Virus record (IMG/VR): IMGVR_UViG_3300042888_001330
Location: 1 to 64,000 of that record
Origin: a virus
DNA length: 64,000 nucleotides
Strand: one strand, 5' to 3'
The translations under genes and the position numbers were made by a program. Positions 50,306 through 57,912 of this stretch are shown here, in pieces. The notes beneath the pieces were generated by a model, which was given only the letters and a program-made list of their open reading frames with translations, ran no database searches and was not told the origin of the DNA. Within the stretch, counting starts at the first letter, position 1. The number at the start of each line of letters is the position of its first letter.

Positions 50306-50372
50306 ATGAGTCAATTTATTGAATCTTTTACTAAGTCAATAAACCCACCACAAAAAACACCAATCAAAAATT

Positions 50373-51578
50373 GTGCTAACTACATTAGAAAAATATTACG
50401 AAAATGGTTTGTTACACAAACAAACCCACCCAAATCTTGACTTAACTATTTGGAATTATTCCCCAAAAGTTCAGTACGAAAGATTATGGGATGAGATTAC
50501 TTTGCAATGTCGTGGATTGGTAACCAACTCAAAAGGTGATATTGTTGCAAGACCATTTAAGAAATTTTTTAACTACGAGGAACATAAACCAGAAGATATC
50601 CCTAATGAAGATTATGTTGTCTATGAAAAAATGGATGGTTCGTTAGGTATTCTCTTTTATTACAAATATGAATTAAGTGAAGAGAGAAGATATAATATAT
50701 GGTTTAATAACAATTATGAAACAGGTATGGAAAGGTTCTTTGACCCTAACAATTTACCTGATTACGATAATCCATATTATGACCCAACACCAAAAACAAA
50801 AGGTGAATGGATATTAGCAACTCGAGGTTCGTTTACATCACCACAAGCAATTAAAGGAAAAGAAATACTTGACAGACACGATATTAGTGCGTGGAGAAAA
50901 GACAACACATATTTGTTTGAGATTATTTATCCTGAAAATAGAATTGTGGTTGATTATAAAGGAGAAGAAAAATTAGTTGTCCTTGGAGCTATTCATACTG
51001 AAACTGGTGAAGAAATACCCGATAGTAGTTTGTTTTGGACACAGGACTCGGGTTTTGAAGTTGTGATGACATATAAAACTTGGGGTGAAACATACGACTT
51101 ATTAAAAGAAGAAATATCTAAAGATAAAGAAGGTTACGTAATAAAATTCAAGAATGGTTTCCGAATGAAAATAAAAGGAGATGAATATGTTAGACTTCAC
51201 AAAATTCTAACTAACATATCTAATCGTGACATATGGGAATATCTAAAAGATAATAAACCATTTGATGAGTTACTTGAAAAGGTTCCAGATGAATTTAATG
51301 ATTGGGTTAAAACCACAATCAGAGATTTAAAATACGCATGTTATCAATTAAGAGAACGAGCGGGTAAATTACATGATGGTTTTAGATATGGGAAATTTGG
51401 TGACAGAGACCCTGAACCATCTAAAAAAGAATTTGCTGAATTTGTAAATAAACAACAAAAAGTTTTACATGCAATTATGTTCGCAATGTGGAATGGAAAT
51501 AATCAAAAAGTTGACGACATAATTTGGAAAATAGTTAAACCGGAATATTCAAAACCATTTAAGAAAGATGAAAACTGA
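50373..51578 (+). CDS. RNA ligase (T4 Rnl1-like)
   Basis: 401 aa from a GTG start at 50373; an in-frame stop at 50340 rules out a longer form. Motif I VYEKMDGSLG holds the adenylated Lys (about residue 87). Motif III is YLFEIIYPENRIV, IV is KEGYVIKF, V is FRMKIKGDEYVRLHK. The upstream LTIWNYSPKVQYERLWDE and CRGLVTNSKGDIVARPF blocks are conserved in Rnl1 relatives. It joins 5'-phosphate and 3'-OH RNA ends, as T4 Rnl1 does when repairing tRNA. It overlaps the next gene by 11 bp. Confidence 0.9.
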   Translation: MLTTLEKYYENGLLHKQTHPNLDLTIWNYSPKVQYERLWDEITLQCRGLVTNSKGDIVARPFKKFFNYEEHKPEDIPNEDYVVYEKMDGSLGILFYYKYELSEERRYNIWFNNNYETGMERFFDPNNLPDYDNPYYDPTPKTKGEWILATRGSFTSPQAIKGKEILDRHDISAWRKDNTYLFEIIYPENRIVVDYKGEEKLVVLGAIHTETGEEIPDSSLFWTQDSGFEVVMTYKTWGETYDLLKEEISKDKEGYVIKFKNGFRMKIKGDEYVRLHKILTNISNRDIWEYLKDNKPFDELLEKVPDEFNDWVKTTIRDLKYACYQLRERAGKLHDGFRYGKFGDRDPEPSKKEFAEFVNKQQKVLHAIMFAMWNGNNQKVDDIIWKIVKPEYSKPFKKDEN

Positions 51579-52053
51579 GAAAAAAAGATTATACTTAGAC
51601 GATGTTAGAACACCAATTGGAACTGATTGGGTTATTGTAAGAAATTATGAACATTTTGTTTCTACCATTAGGCTATATGGATTAGAAAATTTTGATGTTA
51701 TTTCGTTAGACCATGATTTAGGTGATGAGTCTATGGTTGAATACTATACAAATGTAAAAAATAATTATGTGTTAAATTATGACAATATAGTTGGTGAGAA
51801 AACGGGATATGATTGTTGTAAGTTTTTAGTGGCGGAAAGTATGAGTAAAAAAATACCTTTACCCCAAATTTATGTTCACTCCGCTAATCCAATTGGTAGT
51901 GCTAATATGATGGGTTATATTAATAATTATTTAATGAATTGTAGTTTACCTCAAACCTGTATTAGAGTTAAAATTGAACACACAATTGATACACCAATGG
52001 TACTCTCTCCCGAAGCTAGAAAAGCAAAATGGGATAGAAGTAACAAAAAATAA
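51568..52053 (+). CDS. Receiver-like domain for cyclic-phosphate processing (cpRec)
   Basis: 161 aa. RLYLDDVRTPIGTDWVIVRN, FDVISLDHDLGDE and GYDCCKFLVAESM, with IYVHSANPIGSANM, follow a receiver-like domain with a DD pair and a conserved DHDLG. This type has been predicted by comparative genomics to process 2',3'-cyclic phosphates in RNA-repair operons. The gene order here (kinase, ligase, this gene) fits: 5' end, 3' end and sealing would all be covered. Confidence 0.75.
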   Translation: MKTEKKRLYLDDVRTPIGTDWVIVRNYEHFVSTIRLYGLENFDVISLDHDLGDESMVEYYTNVKNNYVLNYDNIVGEKTGYDCCKFLVAESMSKKIPLPQIYVHSANPIGSANMMGYINNYLMNCSLPQTCIRVKIEHTIDTPMVLSPEARKAKWDRSNKK

Positions 52054-52072
52054 TTTTTTTATTCCGAATTAT

Positions 52073-52080
52073 TATTTATC
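52073..52080 (+). promoter_or_regulatory. Late-type promoter box (variant)
   Basis: TATTTATC, 24 nt before the ATG at 52105; one mismatch in the last base. Confidence 0.35.
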
Positions 52081-52104
52081 TTTATAACCTTAAACAAAAT
52101 AATC

Positions 52105-52455
52105 ATGTCATACACATCAAAAACAAAAACACCCTACAAAACAATGCACATTAAAGGTAAGTATACCGATTTTAATGACTTTTATGACATTAATAAGCAA
52201 TCGATATATGAAAACATTGTCGAGGTCTTTAAAGGGTTTAAAGAAACCAAAAAACGTGTTCTGTCCCTATATGTTCAGGCTATCATTCAAGGTTTAGAAT
52301 GGGACACAGAATTTAAGTTTAATAGAAACGAAACAATCGTATTATCTAGAGATGTTATTCCTTTTTTTGAGAGCATCGAAGATTACGAAAAATGTGCTGA
52401 AATAAAAAATTTATACGAAGACTTGACTAATGAAAAAATATTAGTTACAATTTAA
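52105..52455 (+). CDS. Hypothetical protein
   Basis: 116 aa. Basic N-terminus (SYTSKTKTPYKTMHIKGKYT), then a helical core (IYENIVEVFKGFKETKKRVLSL) and an acidic C-terminal helix (FFESIEDYEKCAEIKNLYEDL). It follows the RNA-repair genes but has its own promoter box and terminator, so it is likely a separate unit. No family recognised. Confidence 0.6.
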   Translation: MSYTSKTKTPYKTMHIKGKYTDFNDFYDINKQSIYENIVEVFKGFKETKKRVLSLYVQAIIQGLEWDTEFKFNRNETIVLSRDVIPFFESIEDYEKCAEIKNLYEDLTNEKILVTI

Positions 52456-52525
52456 ATGTATCAGGAGAGAGGTACATTTATTTTTGTCATGTCCCCGTTG
52501 GTTTTTATCAATGGGGATTTTTTTA
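52454..52525 (+). terminator. Hairpin pair and terminator after the 52.1-kb gene
   Basis: AAATGTA/TACATTT (52454-52460, 52473-52479) precedes a terminator TCCCCGTTG/CAATGGGGA (52492-52500, 52509-52517) with T7. The stop codon of the convergent gene lies in the T-run. Confidence 0.78.
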
Positions 52526-54079
52526 TAACATCATTCTTGACCCAATAAGAAAATTACTTAAGAATGGGGAACCTGGTTTGGTATTACCTCCCAATTTATA
52601 ATTGAAACTAAATCCAAAACGTTTAGTTATTTTATAATCAAATGATGACCCCAATAAAAATCCCATATGTCTATTAACTGTCGTTTCTCCGTTTGTACTA
52701 TTCCAAGCTATTGGTGAAAACATAGTAAACACCTGCGGTGATACTGTAAGTTTTTTTGAATAAACATATGGCTTCGTCCAAAATGCGATTGCTGAAGATG
52801 CTACATTATAATCATATCCTTTTCCATTATTAAGGAATAAATTAATGATACCAACATTATAACCAAATGTTCCTTTTTTAGGTGTTGGCTTAATCCAAGT
52901 ATAACCTAACAAATTCATATAGTTACCAGCAAGATAAGCAAATGCTGTTCCATATGAATGTATCGCATCTAAATTACCATCTTTTTTCATTGCCATTTTA
53001 GTGTAACCACCCGTTAATACTATTTGACTTAAATCACTATTCACCACCATACCTGAACTATAACTTTCATCACCCGCCATAGATGATTTACTTACACCCA
53101 TTGATATCGATACCAAATATCTATTATCGGGCATTTGAGATGTTGTTAAGTCAGAAGACATTAATAGTGGATTTGTTACCTCATCTTTCTTCTTCTTTTC
53201 TTCCTCTTTCTTCTTCTTTTCTTCTTCTTTCTTTTTCTCCTCCTCTTTTTTGGTTTCTTCTTTCTTTTCTTCCGATTTCTTTTCCTCGGTTTTAGACTCC
53301 TCTTTTTTCTCTTCAGTTTTAGTTTCTGTTTTCTTTTCTTCTGTTTTACTTTCAGTTTTAGTTTCAGTTTTAGTTTCTTCTGTTTTAGTCTCGGTTTTAG
53401 TCTCGGTTTTAGTTTCTGACGATGATGAACCACCACTACTTGAAGATGATGAACCGCTACTTGATGAAGAACTACTTGCTGGTGGAGGTGATGAAGAACT
53501 ACTTGCCGGTGGTGGAGTACTTACTGGTGGGGGCGTTGAAGCACTACTTGCGGCAGATGATGCCGCACCACTTGCTGCACCACTTGCAGATGAACTTGCG
53601 GCTGACGATGCTGCAGAACTCGCAGCTGACGATGCTGCTCCACTTGCAGATGAACTTGCGGCTGACGCAGCACTAGCCGCCGCAGCATCTGATGCAGCTT
53701 TAGCCGCCGCAGCCGCCGCAGCATCTGATGCAGCTTTAGCCGCCGCAGCCGCCGCAGCATCTGCCGCCGCCCTTGCCGCAGCATCAGCCGCAGCCCTTGC
53801 TGCCGCTTGTTGAGCTAAGAAAATTGCATCGTCTTGTGTTGAACATGGTGTTGCAAATATACTATTAACCCATGTTTGAAACGCACCACTACTGATATCT
53901 GCTAATGTTACAATTTTAGATTTACCTCTAATAACAGCAACGGTTGAGTTTTGTCCGAATGGAATAATAACCACATATACCTTTTGATCACACGGATCAA
54001 TATATGTTTGTGTTATGGTTTGACCAAACGACTCACTACAAAAAAATAATATTAGGAGAGAGATAATATATTTTTTCAT
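52523..54079 (-). CDS. Exported outer-membrane barrel with long low-complexity stalk
   Basis: 518 aa. Signal peptide MKKYIISLLILFFCSESFG|Q. Residues 20-90 form a small domain (YIDPCDQKVYVVIIPFGQNST). An Ala-rich stretch (~90-180) follows, then Ser/Pro-rich (~180-235) and Lys/Glu/Thr-rich (~235-310). The last ~200 residues alternate aromatic strands (YLVSISMGVSKSS, FGYNVGIINLFLNNG, FWTKPYVYSKKLTVSPQVF), ending in a typical beta-barrel terminus. The barrel resembles the one encoded at 58642. Expected in the host outer membrane; role unknown. Confidence 0.7.
   Translation of the reverse strand: MKKYIISLLILFFCSESFGQTITQTYIDPCDQKVYVVIIPFGQNSTVAVIRGKSKIVTLADISSGAFQTWVNSIFATPCSTQDDAIFLAQQAAARAAADAAARAAADAAAAAAAKAASDAAAAAAAKAASDAAAASAASAASSSASGAASSAASSAASSAASSSASGAASGAASSAASSASTPPPVSTPPPASSSSSPPPASSSSSSSGSSSSSSGGSSSSETKTETKTETKTEETKTETKTESKTEEKKTETKTEEKKEESKTEEKKSEEKKEETKKEEEKKKEEEKKKKEEEKKKKDEVTNPLLMSSDLTTSQMPDNRYLVSISMGVSKSSMAGDESYSSGMVVNSDLSQIVLTGGYTKMAMKKDGNLDAIHSYGTAFAYLAGNYMNLLGYTWIKPTPKKGTFGYNVGIINLFLNNGKGYDYNVASSAIAFWTKPYVYSKKLTVSPQVFTMFSPIAWNSTNGETTVNRHMGFLLGSSFDYKITKRFGFSFNYKLGGNTKPGSPFLSNFLIGSRMML
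53678..53756. repeat. 36-bp Ala-codon tandem repeat
   Basis: Two near-identical 36-bp units (the GCATCT anchor at 53685 and 53721) encode AAAAAAAKAASD-type 12-residue units; the flanks continue with shorter GCN repeats. GC content is far above the surrounding DNA. Confidence 0.7.
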
Positions 54080-54080
54080 T

Positions 54081-54920
54081 TTAAAAATTAATACCTAAAC
54101 CAAAAGTACCATTACTAATAATTGGGTCGTAATCCATTTTTATTGTAAAATTTTTATAATCATGTAAAGCCCCTATTTTTATTGTTGTAAAACGATTTGA
54201 ATATTTTGGGAATGTTATGTAACCATCATCATCTTTTCCACGATATCTTACAATCTCGTTAACGTTACCCACCATAAAATGAACTCCCGTTCTTTTAACT
54301 CTTTTCCCAAAACCAACATAAAATGAGTTTAATTTAACTAAATCATCAACAAGTGGAAAATCAACGAGGTCTAATCTTCCATGTGGATAAAAAGTTGACC
54401 TATCATGTGTGAAATTATATTCTGTTATGAAATATCCTTTGTTACCAATTGTAAAGAATCCACCAATTTGTCTATCTGTTGTTTTTTGAATACCAAAACT
54501 TATGATAGGTTTTTTTCCTCTAATAGTATCTCTATTACCATTATCATAAACATAAATTCTTGCAGGTTGTCTGTAACCCCAATCGTTCCAATATGGCATT
54601 GGAGACCAATAATTCCACCCAAAATTAGGTGCTCCCCACATGTCCCATCTATTCCATCCCCAATTGTTCCACCCCTGTCCATAGTTATTCCAATATGGGT
54701 CTCTGATTACTATATTTGAACCTCGTCTTGGTTGTGGTTGTGATTCTTGTGGTGGATTGTTTCTCCAACTACTCACATTGTTTTGTTGTGGTATGGATGG
54801 TTGAACTCTTGTTTGAGTTGATTGTGTCTGTGATTGTGTAGGTGGGTTACTTCTCCAAGTTGATATTTGACCAAATAGAAGTGTTGGTATGAATGTTAAA
54901 AATACTAATAGAGTCTTCAT
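54081..54920 (-). CDS. Exported Trp-rich outer-membrane protein
   Basis: 279 aa. Signal peptide MKTLLVFLTFIPTLLFG|Q. Two STWRSNPP/SSWRNNPP repeats flank a Gln/Pro linker. Next comes a Trp/Asn/Gly segment (NNYGQGWNNWGWNRWDMWG) with about a dozen Trp in 50 residues. The last 140 residues alternate strands (ISFGIQKTTDRQIGGFFTIG, LNSFYVGFGKRVKRTGVHFM) and end TFGLGINF, as in small outer-membrane barrels. A late box lies 13 nt upstream, directly after a terminator, so this exported protein is under phage late control. Confidence 0.68.
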   Translation of the reverse strand: MKTLLVFLTFIPTLLFGQISTWRSNPPTQSQTQSTQTRVQPSIPQQNNVSSWRNNPPQESQPQPRRGSNIVIRDPYWNNYGQGWNNWGWNRWDMWGAPNFGWNYWSPMPYWNDWGYRQPARIYVYDNGNRDTIRGKKPIISFGIQKTTDRQIGGFFTIGNKGYFITEYNFTHDRSTFYPHGRLDLVDFPLVDDLVKLNSFYVGFGKRVKRTGVHFMVGNVNEIVRYRGKDDDGYITFPKYSNRFTTIKIGALHDYKNFTIKMDYDPIISNGTFGLGINF

Positions 54921-54933
54921 AAGTTTGTTTTTA

Positions 54934-54941
54934 TATAAATA
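54934..54941 (-). promoter_or_regulatory. Late promoter box, envelope genes
   Basis: TATTTATA on the minus strand, 13 nt before the ATG at 54920. Confidence 0.6.
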
Positions 54942-54942
54942 T

Positions 54943-54973
54943 AAAAAAAGGGGGTATTACACCCCCTTTTTTT
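54943..54973 (-). terminator. Terminator after CsgG-like gene
   Basis: AAAAAAAGGGGGT (54943-54955) and ACCCCCTTTTTTT (54961-54973): 13-bp perfect stem, 5-nt loop, symmetric A/T tails. Confidence 0.9.
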
Positions 54974-54996
54974 TATCTTAACTCATTAAAATATGT

Positions 54997-55719
54997 TTAT
55001 TTTGTAAAAATTCCCTTTTTAATCATTCTATCAAGAATGTTAGCACAAGCAATATCTAAAGCTTTTTTGGTTGCAGTACTAATTGTTGATTGGTTGAATT
55101 TAATTGGGTCAATCGTTGCGTCAGACAAAAGAGTTAATTCTCTTTTTGTTGTTGCCTCACCTAAACCCGATCCACCAAATACAACACCAGTTTCCGCGTT
55201 TGTAAATCTAACTTGAAGACCAATACGAGTTACCATATTATCTTGTACACCATTTTTAAGGTTCACAGTTTCATCTTCAGATACCGAGTAGTCATAACAC
55301 TCAATGGTTACAAAATACTCAGCCAAATTGATTTTACCACGTCCGTCTAACTTATTCTCAGAAATTCCGGATTGAGATGCTTGAAATTGTTTTACCATAC
55401 GATTCTTAATTTCTGTCTTGTCTTCAGTAAATTTGAATCTGTTTAAGTTTTCAAGATATTCCATAGATATATTTGCAACACCCAAACCAACACGTTTTTC
55501 TTTTAATTCAGGATACATCTCATACATCTCATCAGAAATGCCCGCCTTTAATATTTGAATTGGAATTTGAGGACCATCGTAGTCCATGTAAGCACTTATA
55601 TCTCTTTTCTTTTCGAAGTCCGCCTTATAGTCTTCCGTTTTAGTTTTACCTATTGTTTGTCCGTTAACGACAACAGCGCTTAGTAAAAAAACACTTAATA
55701 ATGTTAATAATTTTTTCAT
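54997..55719 (-). CDS. CsgG-like exported protein
   Basis: 240 aa. Signal peptide MKKLLTLLSVFLLSAVVVNG|Q (no lipobox, unlike E. coli CsgG). KRVGLGVANISMEYLENLNR, INLAEYFVTIECYDYSVSED, RIGLQVRFTNAETGVVFGGSG and TATKKALDIACANILDRM follow the order of the CsgG/FlgO periplasmic alpha-beta fold. CsgG forms an outer-membrane export pore for curli; the barrel-forming hairpins are not clearly identifiable here. It ends the long envelope operon. Confidence 0.5.
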   Translation of the reverse strand: MKKLLTLLSVFLLSAVVVNGQTIGKTKTEDYKADFEKKRDISAYMDYDGPQIPIQILKAGISDEMYEMYPELKEKRVGLGVANISMEYLENLNRFKFTEDKTEIKNRMVKQFQASQSGISENKLDGRGKINLAEYFVTIECYDYSVSEDETVNLKNGVQDNMVTRIGLQVRFTNAETGVVFGGSGLGEATTKRELTLLSDATIDPIKFNQSTISTATKKALDIACANILDRMIKKGIFTK

Positions 55720-55732
55720 ACATCTTATTTTA

Positions 55733-55984
55733 TTAACCTTCTAATTCTTCTTCTTTCTTTTTGTGAGAGAATTTATCCAAAGTATCGGCACCCATTCCAA
55801 TTCCCGTTATTAACATCACTGCATTTACCAATTCAGGTGATGGAGCAAAATCCGCGTGAGAGAACGAATTTAATACCATTGTAACACATAGGAACATTGC
55901 ACCTACCATTGCTATTACCGGCTTAACCGATATTGATCCCCTTTCATCTTTGAAAAGTTCGATAACCCATTCTTTAAATTTCAT
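55733..55984 (-). CDS. Holin-like two-helix membrane protein
   Basis: 83 aa from the ATG at 55984 (a TTG three codons earlier is possible). KFKEWVIELFKDERGSISVK leads into two hydrophobic helices (PVIAMVGAMFLCVTMVLNSF and LVNAVMLITGIGMGAD), with a charged tail (DKFSHKKKEEELEG). The DERGSISVKP-TM-TM plan is common in phages of Bacteroidota. Probable holin or membrane accessory. Confidence 0.6.
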   Translation of the reverse strand: MKFKEWVIELFKDERGSISVKPVIAMVGAMFLCVTMVLNSFSHADFAPSPELVNAVMLITGIGMGADTLDKFSHKKKEEELEG

Positions 55985-56012
55985 TTTTGTCAATTTTTAA
56001 TTTATATTTATT

Positions 56013-56642
56013 TTATCCTTCCATGTGCATTTCTGCATTTTCATCTTTTATTTTACCACACTTTAAACATTCCTCAATCCCATCTCCGTCTAAGTCACCC
56101 CAAACGTGATCACATTGTCTATGTGCAAAATACATATCAATTTTGCCATCCCCGTCGAAATCTATACCATCCATTATACCATCACCATCTTCATCAACTT
56201 CAATACCTGTTCTTGGTTGAACGGTTGGTACTTGTTCAAACGTATCATTTACCTTTTCGGTTTTTGAATTCTCAATAGCTGTTTGAAACGATTCTGGAAT
56301 TAGTGGAGTATTGTTTGGTGGAGTTACAGGTAAATCGGCGGTATTGCTTAACGCCGTACCATCTTCCTCATCCATTTTCTGAACTAACATCTTATCCTTA
56401 TCCGTATCACTAAACCAATAGTCAATAATTTTACCATAAGAACCAATAAAGGCTCCCAATAATAATAGAAGAAGTTCTTTCCATTCTCCTTCTATTGCCG
56501 ATTTATTTAATATAGCGAAGAACATTCCTCCTATAATAAACATAAATCCACCCAATACTAATGCGGTGATGTACCATCTTCTGGCCATCATATTACTTAA
56601 TAAATCTTTAAATCCACTTGGTGTTTCTTTATTTTCCGCCAT
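56013..56642 (-). CDS. Holin-like protein with Ca2+-loop and Cys-motif tail
   Basis: 209 aa. Two membrane helices (WYITALVLGGFMFIIGGMFF, ELLLLLLGAFIGSYGKIIDYW) followed by a short charged turn, as in phage holins. The tail has a disordered linker and then DEDGDGIMDGIDFDGDGKIDMYF and GDLDGDGIEE, three TSP3/EF-like Ca2+ loops. A CDHVWG...ECLKCGK set of Cys/His could bind zinc. A holin that senses divalent cations is one reading; family unknown to me. Confidence 0.6.
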   Translation of the reverse strand: MAENKETPSGFKDLLSNMMARRWYITALVLGGFMFIIGGMFFAILNKSAIEGEWKELLLLLLGAFIGSYGKIIDYWFSDTDKDKMLVQKMDEEDGTALSNTADLPVTPPNNTPLIPESFQTAIENSKTEKVNDTFEQVPTVQPRTGIEVDEDGDGIMDGIDFDGDGKIDMYFAHRQCDHVWGDLDGDGIEECLKCGKIKDENAEMHMEG

Positions 56643-56662
56643 ATTACTTATTTTTTTTTAAT

Positions 56663-56821
56663 TTATGGTCTATTCCAAGACCATCCTTTTTTTCTACCTC
56701 TTATTACTAAATAACTACAACCCCCAATAAAAAATGTTAAAAACATCAATGGAGAATTAAATACAAACATAGCTATCATGCATAATACAATTACTGCTAT
56801 AAAACTTAATCCTTGTTCCAT
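56663..56821 (-). CDS. Small two-helix membrane protein
   Basis: 52 aa: MEQGLSFIAVIVLCMIAMFV begins the first hydrophobic helix, and LMFLTFFIGGCSYLVIRG forms the second, followed by a basic tail RKKGWSWNRP. It fills the space between two membrane-protein genes on the same strand, with 9 nt to the upstream gene. Possibly part of the lysis set. Confidence 0.55.
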   Translation of the reverse strand: MEQGLSFIAVIVLCMIAMFVFNSPLMFLTFFIGGCSYLVIRGRKKGWSWNRP

Positions 56822-56830
56822 TTTAATTTT

Positions 56831-57142
56831 TTACCACTTAGGAGCCTCTTCCTTAAACTCATCACCTTCTTTTTTCTTAACCGGTTTTGCGGGTTCTTTA
56901 ACGGTTTCTTTTTCTTTAATAATAACCGTCTTACCACCACCCGCTGATTGTTGTTGAGTTTGTGAATTTGTAATGTTTATTACTGGTGCCGCTTGTACTG
57001 GTGCTGGTTCTGATTTGTCACCACCACCTAAAAGTGAGGCTGCCCATACACCACCTGCGGTTACTATGGTACCCACAGCACCGATAAGTGTTTTCTTTAA
57101 ACCACTCATTGTTCCTTCTTGTTCTTGTGTTTCTTCTGACAT
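56831..57142 (-). CDS. Single-pass membrane protein with Lys/Glu-rich tail
   Basis: 103 aa. A short acidic N-terminus, one Gly/Ala-rich hydrophobic segment (GLKKTLIGAVGTIVTAGGVW), then a Pro/Ala linker (SEPAPVQAAPVI) and a charged tail (VIIKEKETVKEPAKPVKKKE). No signal peptidase site is obvious. It sits within a run of small membrane proteins, so a lysis accessory (spanin- or antiholin-like) role is possible but unproven. Confidence 0.5.
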   Translation of the reverse strand: MSEETQEQEGTMSGLKKTLIGAVGTIVTAGGVWAASLLGGGDKSEPAPVQAAPVINITNSQTQQQSAGGGKTVIIKEKETVKEPAKPVKKKEGDEFKEEAPKW

Positions 57143-57172
57143 TGTATTTGTTTTTAGTTTATTTTATTAATA

Positions 57173-57892
57173 TTATGCACCAAACGCTTTAGTAAATCCT
57201 TCAGGACAAGTTTTTGTACATATCAAATCTGCAATAACTGGTGCAAATGCTGCTCCAATTGCAATACCAACTCCAGCTGGTGTTGCCCATAACTCTGCGG
57301 AATCTAAACTTTTACCTAAACAATTTGAAATTATATTTTTTAATAGTGTGTGGTCAATACTATCACTAACGTATGGTATTGCTAAAAATCCTTCTGTTAT
57401 AATTTCTGTCATTGCCATTACTACCACCACTTTAGCCGCTTTATCTGCAACATAAAGAACAGGTGTTGCCATAAGTGATAGAGTGGTTGATGTCGCTGCG
57501 CCCGCTGGTTGTTCTGGTGCAAATGCCGCAACACAACCCAAACCAATTGCTGCGGTTACTCCTATATTACAAGCATTTTTATCAGCCCATTGATATGCAT
57601 CAATTACCCCTTCTTTTACTTCTTCGTAACCTTCTTTAATTACAGACTCTATTTCATTTCCAATATTAATGAGTACTGGTACTACTTCTTCTTCCCACTC
57701 TCTACCAGTTACATCTTCAATTCTATGATTTGTTTCAGGATGGTCGTGTATGTACCTTATTGCTCTATCGGTAAGTCCCCATGATTCACATGTTGAACAA
57801 GGGCCGTCACCACCAAATCCATACCATCTTACATTGTTATCTCCGCAATCTGAGCGATGATAAACTATTCCGTCTCCGTTTCTGTCTGCCAT
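57173..57892 (-). CDS. Cys-rich N-terminal module plus hydrophobic C-terminal domain, unknown
   Basis: 239 aa, no signal peptide. The start MADRNGDGIVYHRSDCGDNN has an EF-like DRNGDGI loop, then CSTCESWG; four Cys in the first 35 residues could bind metal. Residues 85-110 are helical (EEVKEGVIDAYQWADKNACN). The last 130 residues hold three hydrophobic segments (IGVTAAIGLGCVAAFAPE, LSLMATPVLYVADKAAKVVV, GVGIAIGAAFAPVIADLIC). The layout recalls pore-forming toxins, but no family is recognised. Confidence 0.5.
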   Translation of the reverse strand: MADRNGDGIVYHRSDCGDNNVRWYGFGGDGPCSTCESWGLTDRAIRYIHDHPETNHRIEDVTGREWEEEVVPVLINIGNEIESVIKEGYEEVKEGVIDAYQWADKNACNIGVTAAIGLGCVAAFAPEQPAGAATSTTLSLMATPVLYVADKAAKVVVVMAMTEIITEGFLAIPYVSDSIDHTLLKNIISNCLGKSLDSAELWATPAGVGIAIGAAFAPVIADLICTKTCPEGFTKAFGA

Positions 57893-57912
57893 AATTTTTA
57901 TTTTTTAATTTT

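Noticed and set aside
50306-50440. A 44-codon ORF (MSQFIESFTKSINPPQ...) overlapping the start of the RNA ligase
   Set aside because: It overlaps the ligase in another frame, has no promoter box and no recognisable features; the ligase N-terminus is complete without it, so no frameshift is needed.
53678-53756. CRISPR-like regular repeat in the Ala-rich region
   Set aside because: The units are contiguous codon repeats without unique spacers and are in frame with a protein.
53250-53813. A 187-codon open frame on the plus strand opposite the Ala/Ser/Lys-rich exported protein
   Set aside because: It is the mirror of low-complexity GCN, TCN and AAR codons in the minus-strand gene, is poor in sense composition, and has no promoter box or start context.
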